From SZUA-35 sp037969565 (lineage in GTDB: Bacteria > Actinomycetota > Acidimicrobiia > Acidimicrobiales > SZUA-35): 24,382 nt of DNA. The stretch lies in contig JBBKXQ010000160.1 of assembly GCA_037969565.1 (NCBI GenBank), forward strand, positions 1 through 24,382. Direction: 5' to 3'. Numbering within the stretch: position 1 is the stretch's first letter; each line of letters begins with the position of its first letter. The position numbers were made by a program, and so were the translations under genes. Below are positions 6,561 to 13,922 of the stretch, piece after piece. The notes beneath the pieces are model-generated. The model did no database searches, was not told the DNA's origin, and saw only the letters and a list, made by a program, of their open reading frames with translations.

Positions 6561-6854
6561 ATGTCCCGATCCTCGATCGAGCGCCGTTTGCGGGCGCTCA
6601 CGCCAGAGATCCAGGCCGCGAGAGATGAGGTCGGTGTGATCGACGAGCAATTGCTTCACTTCGTCGATTCTGCGGAAGAAGCGCGATTGCGCTCGCTCGT
6701 TTCCGAAACGCCACAAGCAACACGTGAGCATCGCCATGCGGCTCGCACGGTGGCAAACCTCCAGAACGATCGGCAGAAGTGGATGCAGCGTCTTCAACTC
6801 CTCGAGTCTCAGCAGGATGATCTCCTCGACAAGCTGATGGAGGACCGGGCATGA
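6561..6854 (+). CDS. Small charged coiled-coil protein of unknown function
   Basis: This 97-residue protein is not recognised as a named family. Almost all of it looks helical and charged, with heptad-like hydrophobic spacing: a first helix around residues 4-36 (IERRLRALTPEIQAARDEV) and a second around 55-95 ending in LESQQDDLLDKLMEDRA. No signal peptide, membrane segment or cysteine pair is present, so it should be cytoplasmic. The frame is open through the tRNA, but ATG 6561 is the sensible start; AGGAG lies 12 nt upstream, a somewhat long spacing. Its TGA overlaps the start of the ANTAR regulator by ATGA, implying coupled translation and perhaps a joint function or direct contact between the two helical proteins. 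That link is inference. Confidence 0.75.
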   Translation: MSRSSIERRLRALTPEIQAARDEVGVIDEQLLHFVDSAEEARLRSLVSETPQATREHRHAARTVANLQNDRQKWMQRLQLLESQQDDLLDKLMEDRA

Positions 6855-7507
6855 GTCCGTCATCGAGCGAGGCGCTGCGGATCGTGATTGCCGAAGACGA
6901 AGCGCTGATCCGCCTCGACCTGAAAGAAACCCTGATCGAGGAAGGTTACGAAGTGGTCGGAGAGGCTGCCGATGGGGCGGAAGCCATCCGCATCGTGCAG
7001 GAGACCCGACCCGACGTTGCCGTCCTCGACATCAAGATGCCGGGAACCGACGGCCTCGTTGCCGCGCAGGCAATCATCGAACAACGTCTCGCGGCGGTGG
7101 TGATTCTCACTGCGTTCTCCCAGCGCGACCTCATCGCACAGGCTCGGGATGCCGGAGCGTTGGCCTACGTGGTCAAACCGTTCCATCGCAACGAGCTGAT
7201 TCCGGCAATCGAGTTGGCCAGGGCCAGGTTCCGAGATCTCGTGGCCGTGTCCGAGCATGCAGAGCTCTTGACTCAGCAAGCAGAATCCCTGACCCAGCAA
7301 GCAGAATCCCTGACCCAGCAAAAAGAGTCCCTCACCGAGCAACTAGAAACTCGGAAGATCGTCGATCGGGCCAAGGGTGTGCTGATGGACAGCCACGGCC
7401 TCAACGAGGGTGATGCGTTCCGGTTCGTACAGACTTCGGCCATGACCGATCGCTGCTCGATGCGAGTCATTGCCGAGCAGATCTTGGCCGGCACGCTCAA
7501 ACCCTGA
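6851..7507 (+). CDS. ANTAR-domain response regulator (PdtaR-like)
   Basis: This 218-residue regulator has an N-terminal receiver domain (about 9-128) with Glu15/Asp16, phospho-acceptor Asp60 in AVLDIKMPG, Thr87 and Lys109. A C-terminal ANTAR domain (about 155-215) contains RKIVDRAKGVLMDSHGL. ANTAR domains bind paired RNA hairpins and act as antiterminators, so this is an RNA-level regulator controlled by phosphorylation. Between the domains, residues 140-167 are four consecutive heptads of the type LTQQAES, encoded by 21-bp tandem repeats, which should form a rigid coiled-coil linker. The cognate kinase is not adjacent. Position upstream of polA matches Rv1626 (pdtaR) in Mycobacterium tuberculosis. 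The start is fixed by the ATGA overlap with the preceding gene. Confidence 0.93.
   Translation: MSPSSSEALRIVIAEDEALIRLDLKETLIEEGYEVVGEAADGAEAIRIVQETRPDVAVLDIKMPGTDGLVAAQAIIEQRLAAVVILTAFSQRDLIAQARDAGALAYVVKPFHRNELIPAIELARARFRDLVAVSEHAELLTQQAESLTQQAESLTQQKESLTEQLETRKIVDRAKGVLMDSHGLNEGDAFRFVQTSAMTDRCSMRVIAEQILAGTLKP
7268..7351 (+). repeat. Four in-frame 21-bp repeats coding for coiled-coil heptads
   Basis: The units run 7268-7288, 7289-7309, 7310-7330 and 7331-7351 and encode LTQQAES, LTQQAES, LTQQKES and LTEQLET. Units 1 and 2 are nearly identical in DNA; units 3 and 4 are progressively diverged. Each unit is exactly one coiled-coil heptad, so gain or loss would alter linker length without changing frame or helix phase. 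Confidence 0.9.
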
Positions 7508-7546
7508 TTCCGGCAGACCACCGCTAGCGAGCCGAACGGCGGCCGC

Positions 7547-7552
7547 TACTCT
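7547..7552 (+). promoter_or_regulatory. Candidate -10 box of a leaderless polA promoter
   Basis: TACTCT lies 8 nt before the polA ATG, and no Shine-Dalgarno precedes that ATG. This is the arrangement expected for a leaderless transcript. No -35 hexamer stands out. Confidence 0.4.
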
Positions 7553-7560
7553 GGCCGACG

Positions 7561-10251
7561 ATGCCCACGCTCATGCTCGTTGACGGCAACTCGCTCACGT
7601 ATCGCGCCTTTCACGCGCTGCCGCCCGACCTGGCCACGGCATCCGGGCAGGTGACCAACGCCGTCTTCGGCTTCACGTCGATGTTGATCAACCTGGTACG
7701 AGATCACAAACCCGACGGTGTGGCTGTGTGCTTCGACCTGCCCCATCCGACATTTCGCCACGAGGCCCACCCCCAATACAAAGCCAACCGGACCAAGGCC
7801 CCCGATGTCCTTCGCGAACAGATGGGCCTCGTTCGTGAGGTCATCGAAACCCTGCGCTTGCCGATTCTCGACCTCCAGGGTTACGAAGCCGACGACATCA
7901 TCGCAACGCTTGCAACTCGGGCCGCAGCGGAATCACTCGACGTTCTGATCGTCACGGGGGATCGCGACAGCTATCAGCTGGTCGAAGACCCGTTCATCAA
8001 GGTCGTCTACAACAAACGCGGCGTGTCGGATTACGCCATCTACGACGAGGCCGGGATCAAGGAACGGACCGGAGTCGCTCCCACTGACTACGTGCAATAC
8101 GCCGCGCTGCGGGGTGACACCTCGGACAATCTCCCCGGTGTTCCGGGCGTCGGAGAGAAAACGGCAGCAAAGCTCATCAACACCTATGGATCGATCGACG
8201 GGATCTACGAGCACGTCGCCGAGCAAACGCCGAAACTTCGACAGAACCTCACCGAGAACGAGGCCCTGGCCCGGCAGAACGTCGATCTCATGGTGCTCGT
8301 TCGTGACGCCCCGGTTGGCACCGAAATCGCCGCTCTCATGAATCCCGAGCGGTACGAGGTGGACGATCTCAAGAAACTCTTCGACTTCCTCGAGTTTCGT
8401 ACCTTGTTCGATCGGCTCGTTCCGACGTTCGCCGTTGGCGACAACTACGACGGGGCCGTTGTCGCTCCCTCGAGTGGACCGACCGAACCACTGGTTGCGA
8501 AGCTGATCAGCAACGTCGACGACGAACGGTGGGCTGCTGTTTTTTCTTCCGGTGAGGCAGTGGCGCTGGCCCCCGGGTTCGATGGACCGGTACTCACGGG
8601 GTTGGCGATCGTTCTCGACTCCGAAAAGGGCGAGGTGGGGTGGGCCCCGTTCCCCGAGCTGCCGAAACCCGTTCTTGCAATGCTTTCCAGCAGGGTCGAC
8701 CGCTCCGTTCCCGGCGGCAGCAGCGGTTTCTGGGCTCACGATGCAAAGCCGCTGCTCAGAGAACTGTTGCGAGCCATTCCGCTCGGTCCGAGTCTCATGG
8801 CCGACACGTCATTGGCCGCCTACCTGCTCGATCCGGGGGGTCGTACCTATCCGCTCGACGTGCTCCTGACCGAGCGTACGACTTGGCGTATGCCCGACGA
8901 CGACGGGCCGCCTGCGGGCCAACTCGACTTCGGCGACACGTCGGTGTCGCCCGCCCAGCGCGCATCCGAGGAAGCACTCGCCGTTGCTCGTGTGGCTCCC
9001 AGTCTGATCGAGCAGATGGTCGAGGAAGAAGTGATCGACCTCTTCGTGAACGTCGAGGTTCCGCTCGTCCAGGTGCTCGCCCGGATGGAACACGTGGGCG
9101 TCGGCGTCGACCGGTCCGAACTGCAGACCTTGAATGACGACATGACGGCCGAGGCCGACATGCTGTCGAAGCTGATACAGGAAGACGCCGGGCGCGAATT
9201 CAACGTCAACTCGACCAAGGTGCTGCGGGAGATCCTGTTCGAAGAACTGGCCTTGACACCGGGTAAGAAGAAGAAGTCCGGATTTTCGACCGATCAGGCA
9301 ACCCTGGAGAAACTGGCCGGAGAGCATCCGATCATCGACCACCTGCTGCGTTACCGCGAGGTGGAGAAGCTCCGATCGACGTATGGCACGGCTCTGCTGG
9401 CCGAGATCGCCGCCGATGGTCGCATCCACGCCACGTTCAACCAGACCGTCGCCCGCACTGGCCGGTTGTCGAGCGAAAACCCCAACCTCCACAACATCCC
9501 GGTTCGTACCGAGATGGGACGGAGCTTTCGCAAAGCTTTTGTGCCCGCAGCAGGAACAGAGTTCCTCGTCGCCGACTACAACCAGATCGAACTCCGCTGC
9601 ATCGCTCACCTGGCCGAAGATCCCGGCCTCATCGAGGCGTTCGCTTCCGGCACCGACGTGCACAGCGCCGTCGCTGGCCGCGTCTTCGGCGTCGACGTCA
9701 CGGAGGTCACGTTCGAACAGCGCAGTAAGGCGAAGATGGTCTCGTACGGGTTGGCCTATGGCATGGAGGCCTACGGTCTCGGTCAACGACTGGGGATCCG
9801 AACCAGTGAGGCGGCCGAAATCCTCGACTCCTATTTCGAGGGTTTCCCTGCCGTCCGGGCCTACATGGACGCCATCGTCACCGAGGCCCGCAACAAGGGT
9901 TACACCGAAACGTTGTTCGGCCGACGACGCATGATTCCCGAACTCCGGAGCGACAATCCGCGCCTTCGTCAAGCGGGCGAACGTCAGGCCATGAACGCCG
10001 GTATCCAAGGTTTGGCCGCCGACATCTTCAAAGTGGCGCTCGTTCGTCTCGATCAGGCGATCCAAGACGCCGAACTCGAGAGCCGCGTTGTGTTGCAGGT
10101 GCACGACGAGGTGATTCTCGAGGTCCCGCCTGCGGAAAGAGAGCGCGCCGTCTCCGTTGTCGTCGAGTCGCTTTCGAACGCCTTCGTTCTGGCTGTTCCG
10201 CTCGAGATCAACATGAGCTTCGGACCGACTTGGGCCGACGCCAAGGGTTGA
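7561..10251 (+). CDS. polA: DNA polymerase I
   Basis: This 896-residue enzyme fills gaps in repair and removes RNA primers. The N-terminal 5' nuclease (about 1-290) shows MLVDGNSLTYRAF, YKANRTKAP, GYEADDIIATLA, VTGDRDSYQLV and GDTSDNLPGVPGVGEKTA. The central domain (about 320-480) keeps the 3'-5' exonuclease fold, but its catalytic acidic motif (DTE in Escherichia coli) is replaced by VFSSGEA, so proofreading is probably lost, as in mycobacterial PolA. In the polymerase domain, motif A Asp672 is in VADYNQIELR, the O-helix is RSKAKMVSYGLAYGM with Tyr729, and motif C Asp849 is in QVHDEV. ATG 7561 gives the standard N-terminus. It is followed at once by a methyltransferase gene and then rpsA. 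Confidence 0.98.
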   Translation: MPTLMLVDGNSLTYRAFHALPPDLATASGQVTNAVFGFTSMLINLVRDHKPDGVAVCFDLPHPTFRHEAHPQYKANRTKAPDVLREQMGLVREVIETLRLPILDLQGYEADDIIATLATRAAAESLDVLIVTGDRDSYQLVEDPFIKVVYNKRGVSDYAIYDEAGIKERTGVAPTDYVQYAALRGDTSDNLPGVPGVGEKTAAKLINTYGSIDGIYEHVAEQTPKLRQNLTENEALARQNVDLMVLVRDAPVGTEIAALMNPERYEVDDLKKLFDFLEFRTLFDRLVPTFAVGDNYDGAVVAPSSGPTEPLVAKLISNVDDERWAAVFSSGEAVALAPGFDGPVLTGLAIVLDSEKGEVGWAPFPELPKPVLAMLSSRVDRSVPGGSSGFWAHDAKPLLRELLRAIPLGPSLMADTSLAAYLLDPGGRTYPLDVLLTERTTWRMPDDDGPPAGQLDFGDTSVSPAQRASEEALAVARVAPSLIEQMVEEEVIDLFVNVEVPLVQVLARMEHVGVGVDRSELQTLNDDMTAEADMLSKLIQEDAGREFNVNSTKVLREILFEELALTPGKKKKSGFSTDQATLEKLAGEHPIIDHLLRYREVEKLRSTYGTALLAEIAADGRIHATFNQTVARTGRLSSENPNLHNIPVRTEMGRSFRKAFVPAAGTEFLVADYNQIELRCIAHLAEDPGLIEAFASGTDVHSAVAGRVFGVDVTEVTFEQRSKAKMVSYGLAYGMEAYGLGQRLGIRTSEAAEILDSYFEGFPAVRAYMDAIVTEARNKGYTETLFGRRRMIPELRSDNPRLRQAGERQAMNAGIQGLAADIFKVALVRLDQAIQDAELESRVVLQVHDEVILEVPPAERERAVSVVVESLSNAFVLAVPLEINMSFGPTWADAKG

Positions 10252-10253
10252 CG

Positions 10254-11033
10254 GTGGTGTCTCGCAACCACTGGTTCGAGGATCTCGCCGACCACATGGG
10301 CGAGGCTTACCACCGTTATTCGTTCACGAAGGGCACGGTCAACGAGGTTGACGCCCTCATCGAGATCCTCGGGTTGCAACCGGGTGAGCGAATTCTCGAT
10401 GTGGGCTGCGGTCCAGGGCGGCACGCTCTTGCCTTGGCCACTCGGGGGTTCGAGGTCGTCGGTCTCGATGTGTCAGCCCGATTTGTGGAGATCGCCCGGT
10501 CGGCGGCCGCATCCCAAGCCCTTCGTAACGTTCGATTCGACGTCGTCGATGTGCGAAACGGTGTGGCGATGGCCGATCGTGGCGACCAATTCGACGCCGT
10601 CATCTCGCTCTGTCAGGGCGCCTTCGGTCTGGCCGGAGGCGCCGATTCCGACGACCGGTTGCCGGTCCGAGAACTCGACGAACCCATCCTGGCTGCGATG
10701 GGCGCTGCACTCCGCCCCGGCGGCCGGATCGCCGTTTCTGCATTCTCGGCCTACTTTCAGATGCGGTTCCTGGAAGACCAAGACACCTTCGATGCCTCAT
10801 CCGGGGTGAATCACGAGCTCACCGAAGTTCGAGACACGGCTGGTCGGGCCATCCCTGCAGACCTCTGGACGACGTGCTTCACCCCACGAGAACTGCGCCT
10901 CATGGCCCGGATCGTGGGATTGGAGGTCATCGACGTGTTCGGTGTGACGCCGGGGGACTATGGGGCTCGCCCTCCGAGCCTCGACCGCCCCGAGTTTCTG
11001 CTCACAGCGCGGCGGCCTCGCGAAGTCCGATAG
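10254..11033 (+). CDS. Class I SAM-dependent methyltransferase
   Basis: This 259-residue protein has a clear Rossmann-type SAM-binding core. Motif I is ILDVGCGPGRHALAL (GCGPG at 51-55), the acidic end of strand beta-2 is Asp72 in VVGLDVS, and LRPGGRIAVSAFSAYF forms the post-motif region. The substrate cannot be told; small-molecule, lipid or quinone methyltransferases share this pattern. The start is GTG 10254 or the immediately following GTG 10257. AAGGG at 10243-10247 favours 10254 and lies inside the end of polA, whose stop is only 2 nt away, so the gene is probably cotranscribed with polA. Its TAG stop is part of a -10-like TAGCCT that may serve rpsA. Confidence 0.85.
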   Translation: MVSRNHWFEDLADHMGEAYHRYSFTKGTVNEVDALIEILGLQPGERILDVGCGPGRHALALATRGFEVVGLDVSARFVEIARSAAASQALRNVRFDVVDVRNGVAMADRGDQFDAVISLCQGAFGLAGGADSDDRLPVRELDEPILAAMGAALRPGGRIAVSAFSAYFQMRFLEDQDTFDASSGVNHELTEVRDTAGRAIPADLWTTCFTPRELRLMARIVGLEVIDVFGVTPGDYGARPPSLDRPEFLLTARRPREVR

Positions 11034-11096
11034 CCTCTCGGGTTGGTCGAGAGAGTCTCGACCGCGCGACGTCGACGTCCTCCCGCTTGCGAGAGG
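11031..11096 (+). promoter_or_regulatory. rpsA promoter and structured leader candidate
   Basis: TAGCCT at 11031-11036 fits a -10 box. Downstream, GGTCGAGA (11045-11052) pairs perfectly with TCTCGACC (11056-11063), followed by the palindrome GACGTCGACGTC. A second hairpin, CCTCCCG with CGAGAGG (11079-11096), has one mismatch. Ribosomal protein S1 is known to autoregulate through its mRNA leader in enterobacteria; a similar use here is inference. Confidence 0.45.
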
Positions 11097-11132
11097 TACA
11101 CGCCGCGGAACCAAGAAAGTATCCCCTACTCC

Positions 11133-12632
11133 GTGACCTCTACTGATGTGACCGCACCCGAAACACCCTCCACGAGCAGCGATTCCGCCGAATTCGAAGC
11201 CGCTGTCGGAGCTGATGCCTACGTCCCACGCCAAATCGTCGAAAACGATCTGGTCGGCTCGCTCGACGATGCCTACACCGCCTCGATGGTTTCTGTCGAC
11301 GACGGCCAACTCGTCACCGGCACCGTCGTTCGCGTCGATCGCGACGAAGTTCTGCTCGACATCGGCTACAAGTCCGAGGGTGTCATCCCGGCCCGCGAAT
11401 TGTCGATCCGCAACGCGGTTGATCCGAGCGAGATCGTCGCCATCGGCGACGAGATCGAGGCACTGGTCCTTCAGAAGGAAGACAAAGAGGGCCGCCTCGT
11501 CCTGTCGAAGAAGCGGGCCCAATACGAGCGGGCTTGGGGAACCATCGAAGATGTCAAGGAACGCGATGGCGTCGTCTCCGGTCTCGTCATCGAGGTTGTC
11601 AAGGGCGGCTTGATCATCGACATCGGTCTACGCGGCTTCCTGCCGGCCTCTCTCGTCGAACTCCGTCGGGTCCGTGACCTGCAGCCCTACGTCGGAAAAA
11701 CGCTCGACGCCAAGATCATCGAGCTCGACAAGAACCGCAACAACGTCGTTCTCAGCCGTCGTGCCTTCCTCGAAGAGACGCAGAAGGAACAGCGGGAAGA
11801 CTTCCTCGCCAACCTGCAGCCGGGCGAGGTCCGCAGCGGTGTTGTCAGCTCGGTCGTCAACTTCGGTGCATTCGTCGATCTCGGCGGAATGGACGGCCTC
11901 ATCCACGTTTCGGAACTGTCGTGGAAGCACGTCGACCACCCCGGCTCGGTTGTTGCGGTCGGAGACGAAGTCACGGTTCAGGTGCTCGAGGTCGATCTCG
12001 ATCGCGAACGAATCAGCCTGTCGTTGAAGGCCACCCAGCAGGACCCGTGGCAAGAGTTCGCCACCAGCCACCGCGTCGGCGAGCTCGTTTATGGTCGTGT
12101 CACCAAGCTCGTGCCCTTTGGTTCCTTCGTCCAGGTGGGCGACGGCATCGAAGGACTCGTCCACATCTCGGAGATGTCGGCTCACCACGTCGACCTTCCC
12201 GAGCAGGTTGTCACGCCGGGCGAGGAACTCGGGGTGAAGATCATCGACATCGATCTCCAGCGTCGCCGGATCAGCCTTTCGATCAAGCAGGCCGCCGAGG
12301 GCGGTGTCGTGGCTCAGGAATACCAGGAGCACTTCGGCGAGCACGCCTTCGACGAAGAGGGCAACTACATCGGCCCCACCGAGGTCGATCCCGCCACGGA
12401 GGCGGCGTGGGCCGAGTATTACGAAGGCATCGACGGCGGAGAAGCGGGCGAAACCGCTGCTGAATCCTCCGGTGATGGCGTCGCTGATGAGGCCGTCGCT
12501 GATGAGGCCGTCGCTGACGAAACCGTCGCTGATGAGGCCGTCGCTGACGAGTCGAGTACGGCGGCTGCCGGCGACGACGAAGCGGTCGGTTCTGACGACG
12601 CCGAGGCCGAATCGGCCGAGGACGACGCCTGA
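11133..12632 (+). CDS. rpsA: 30S ribosomal protein S1
   Basis: This 499-residue protein promotes mRNA binding to the 30S subunit. Four S1 (OB-fold) RNA-binding domains occur at about residues 59-127, 145-210, 231-299 and 316-385. The last two carry the conserved VVNFGAFVDLGGMDGLIHVS and VPFGSFVQVGDGIEGLVHIS strands. This four-domain form is usual in actinobacteria; E. coli S1 has six. The tail after 390 is strongly acidic and includes five VADEA-type pentapeptides at about 450-473. The start is uncertain: GTG 11133 gives a reasonable acidic N-terminus, GTG 11148 is possible, and the open frame back to TTG 11043 runs through leader hairpins. A strong terminator follows. Confidence 0.95.
   Translation: MTSTDVTAPETPSTSSDSAEFEAAVGADAYVPRQIVENDLVGSLDDAYTASMVSVDDGQLVTGTVVRVDRDEVLLDIGYKSEGVIPARELSIRNAVDPSEIVAIGDEIEALVLQKEDKEGRLVLSKKRAQYERAWGTIEDVKERDGVVSGLVIEVVKGGLIIDIGLRGFLPASLVELRRVRDLQPYVGKTLDAKIIELDKNRNNVVLSRRAFLEETQKEQREDFLANLQPGEVRSGVVSSVVNFGAFVDLGGMDGLIHVSELSWKHVDHPGSVVAVGDEVTVQVLEVDLDRERISLSLKATQQDPWQEFATSHRVGELVYGRVTKLVPFGSFVQVGDGIEGLVHISEMSAHHVDLPEQVVTPGEELGVKIIDIDLQRRRISLSIKQAAEGGVVAQEYQEHFGEHAFDEEGNYIGPTEVDPATEAAWAEYYEGIDGGEAGETAAESSGDGVADEAVADEAVADETVADEAVADESSTAAAGDDEAVGSDDAEAESAEDDA
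12480..12554 (+). repeat. Five 15-bp in-frame repeats in the rpsA tail
   Basis: The unit GTCGCTGATGAGGCC occurs at 12480, 12495 and 12525 exactly. Variant copies lie at 12510 and 12540. They encode VADEA, VADEA, VADET, VADEA and VADES. The near identity of the DNA suggests recent expansion by slippage. Confidence 0.9.
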
Positions 12633-12659
12633 GAGAGGCGCTCACACAGAAATTTCGAG

Positions 12660-12700
12660 CGATGGCCGCCCCGCACCTGCGGGGCGGCCATCGTCGTTTT
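12660..12700 (+). terminator. Intrinsic terminator of rpsA
   Basis: A 15-bp perfect GC-rich stem (arms 12660-12674 and 12679-12693) has the tetraloop ACCT and is followed by TCGTTTT. It stands 27 nt after the rpsA stop and separates that gene from the pilus operon. Confidence 0.93.
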
Positions 12701-12805
12701 GGTCTCTCCGATTCGCCGTGATCAGCGCCTCGGAGCGGCGATATTCGGCTGGTGCGGGCACCCAGATCAGGTAGGTCGCGATCGTGTGACCGACGAATCG
12801 AGCAA

Positions 12806-12905
12806 GGAAACCTGAGGAAGAGCTAAGCCTGACGGGGTTTCCAGCCGATTGGTCTTCTGTGTCAACGGAGTCTCGGATGATTGCCATCCGAACAGAGCCC
12901 AGGAG
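12806..12905 (+). promoter_or_regulatory. Leader and possible promoter region of the Tad pilus operon
   Basis: Between the rpsA terminator and cpaB lie about 210 bp without a gene. GGAAACC (12806-12812) can pair with GGTTTCC (12836-12842), and CGGATG (12874-12879) with CATCCG (12885-12890), the latter just before the ribosome binding site AGGAG (12901-12905). CTAAG at 12823 followed after 16 nt by GCCGATTG (12844-12851) resembles a FliA/WhiG-type promoter, though 6 of 8 bases is weak in GC-rich DNA. No known riboswitch was recognised. Confidence 0.35.
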
Positions 12906-12911
12906 AGTGTC

Positions 12912-13889
12912 GTGAACTCACGGCGAACGGTCATCCTCATCATCGCGATTGTCGTGAGCGCCTTATCGGCGTTCGGCCTCTCGCAATATGTCAAGAACCT
13001 GGAGGACGACGTCTATGACGGTGCGGCCCTCGGGACGGTCTGGGTAGTCCAGACCGAGATTCCGAAAGGCACTCCGGCTGCGGAGGCGATCGCTCAGGGT
13101 CTCATTCAACAGAGTGAGGTTCCAGTGGCATTCATTCCCGCCACGTCGATCCAAGACCCGTCGGTGGAACTCGACAACCTTGTGGCGGTCGTGAACCTTC
13201 CACCGTCGTCGTTCCTGGTCGCAGGCAACTTCGTTGCCCCCAACGTGATCAACACCGGAATCCTCGATCGGCTCGAGGAGCGGGGCATGCACACCGTCAC
13301 CTTCACGGTCGACCAGGTCTCGGGAGCTGCGTTCTTCATCGAGCCCGGTGACTTCGTGAACCTGCTCACGAGCCGGCCCTACGAGTTTGCCGCAGCCGAG
13401 GAACCAGCCACCGGCGCCGACGGTGAGCCGGCTCCCACTGCTGATGGTGGCGGCTCGCTCTCCGACCTGATCGGTCAGGCCTACCGCGATCCGACGAAGG
13501 CCTACCCCTTCCCCGAAGAAGGCCTCGTCGGCCCGATTCCGACGAGCCCCGGCCAGGCCACCTTCCTGAACGAGGTTCGCTACGTCTACCAGAAGGCGGA
13601 AGTGATCGCCGTTGGCAACTCGCTTCCTCTGGATCTCGGCGAGAGCGCAACAATCGAGGAGCAAGCAGCGGCACGGGGCGGATTGATCACCCTGGCCGTT
13701 CCGGCCGAAGCGGTCCAGATCATCCTGGCCATCGGAGCCGAGAACATCTATCTCTCGCTGGTGCCTTCCTCCTACGAACCGGTGCCGATCCTGCCGCTCG
13801 ACTTCACCGAGCAGCGTCTGCCCGGCGAGACCGAGGGTCGTCTGACCCCGTACTACGCCACCGAACCAACCACAGCCCCGGCCGAGTAA
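12912..13889 (+). CDS. cpaB: Flp pilus assembly protein CpaB (RcpC/SAF domain)
   Basis: This 325-residue protein is a Tad pilus assembly component that acts outside the membrane, anchored by one N-terminal transmembrane segment (about 6-25, TVILIIAIVVSALSAFGL). A SAF-like domain (about 42-115: VVQTEIPKGTPA to LPPSSFLVAGNFV) is followed by an RcpC-type region with HTVTFTVDQVSGAAFFIEPGDFVNLL. An Ala/Pro/Gly-rich insert lies around 160-180, and LITLAVPAEAVQIILAIGAE near the C-terminus is typical of the family. In Gram-negatives CpaB/RcpC works with the secretin; this genome context looks monoderm, so its role is less clear. Start GTG 12912 is fixed by AGGAG 6 nt upstream. It is the first gene of the operon, 33 nt before cpaE. 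Confidence 0.9.
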   Translation: MNSRRTVILIIAIVVSALSAFGLSQYVKNLEDDVYDGAALGTVWVVQTEIPKGTPAAEAIAQGLIQQSEVPVAFIPATSIQDPSVELDNLVAVVNLPPSSFLVAGNFVAPNVINTGILDRLEERGMHTVTFTVDQVSGAAFFIEPGDFVNLLTSRPYEFAAAEEPATGADGEPAPTADGGGSLSDLIGQAYRDPTKAYPFPEEGLVGPIPTSPGQATFLNEVRYVYQKAEVIAVGNSLPLDLGESATIEEQAAARGGLITLAVPAEAVQIILAIGAENIYLSLVPSSYEPVPILPLDFTEQRLPGETEGRLTPYYATEPTTAPAE

Positions 13890-13922
13890 TCGGCTCCACG
13901 CAGATTCCTACCGGAGTTCCTG

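Noticed and set aside
8809..10104. A 431-codon open frame antisense to polA
   Set aside because: It mirrors a well-conserved polymerase reading frame, has no recognisable domain, and long antisense frames are expected in GC-rich DNA with strong third-position bias.
11043..11132. Upstream extension of rpsA to TTG 11043
   Set aside because: The added residues are Arg-rich, unlike any S1 N-terminus, and the DNA folds into hairpins that look like an untranslated leader.
11628..12344. A 238-codon open frame antisense to rpsA
   Set aside because: Shadow of the S1 repeats; the translation resembles no family and has no ribosome binding site.
12760..12911. Cyclic-di-GMP riboswitch ahead of the pilus operon
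   Set aside because: The conserved GEMM core sequences are not present; only generic stems can be drawn.
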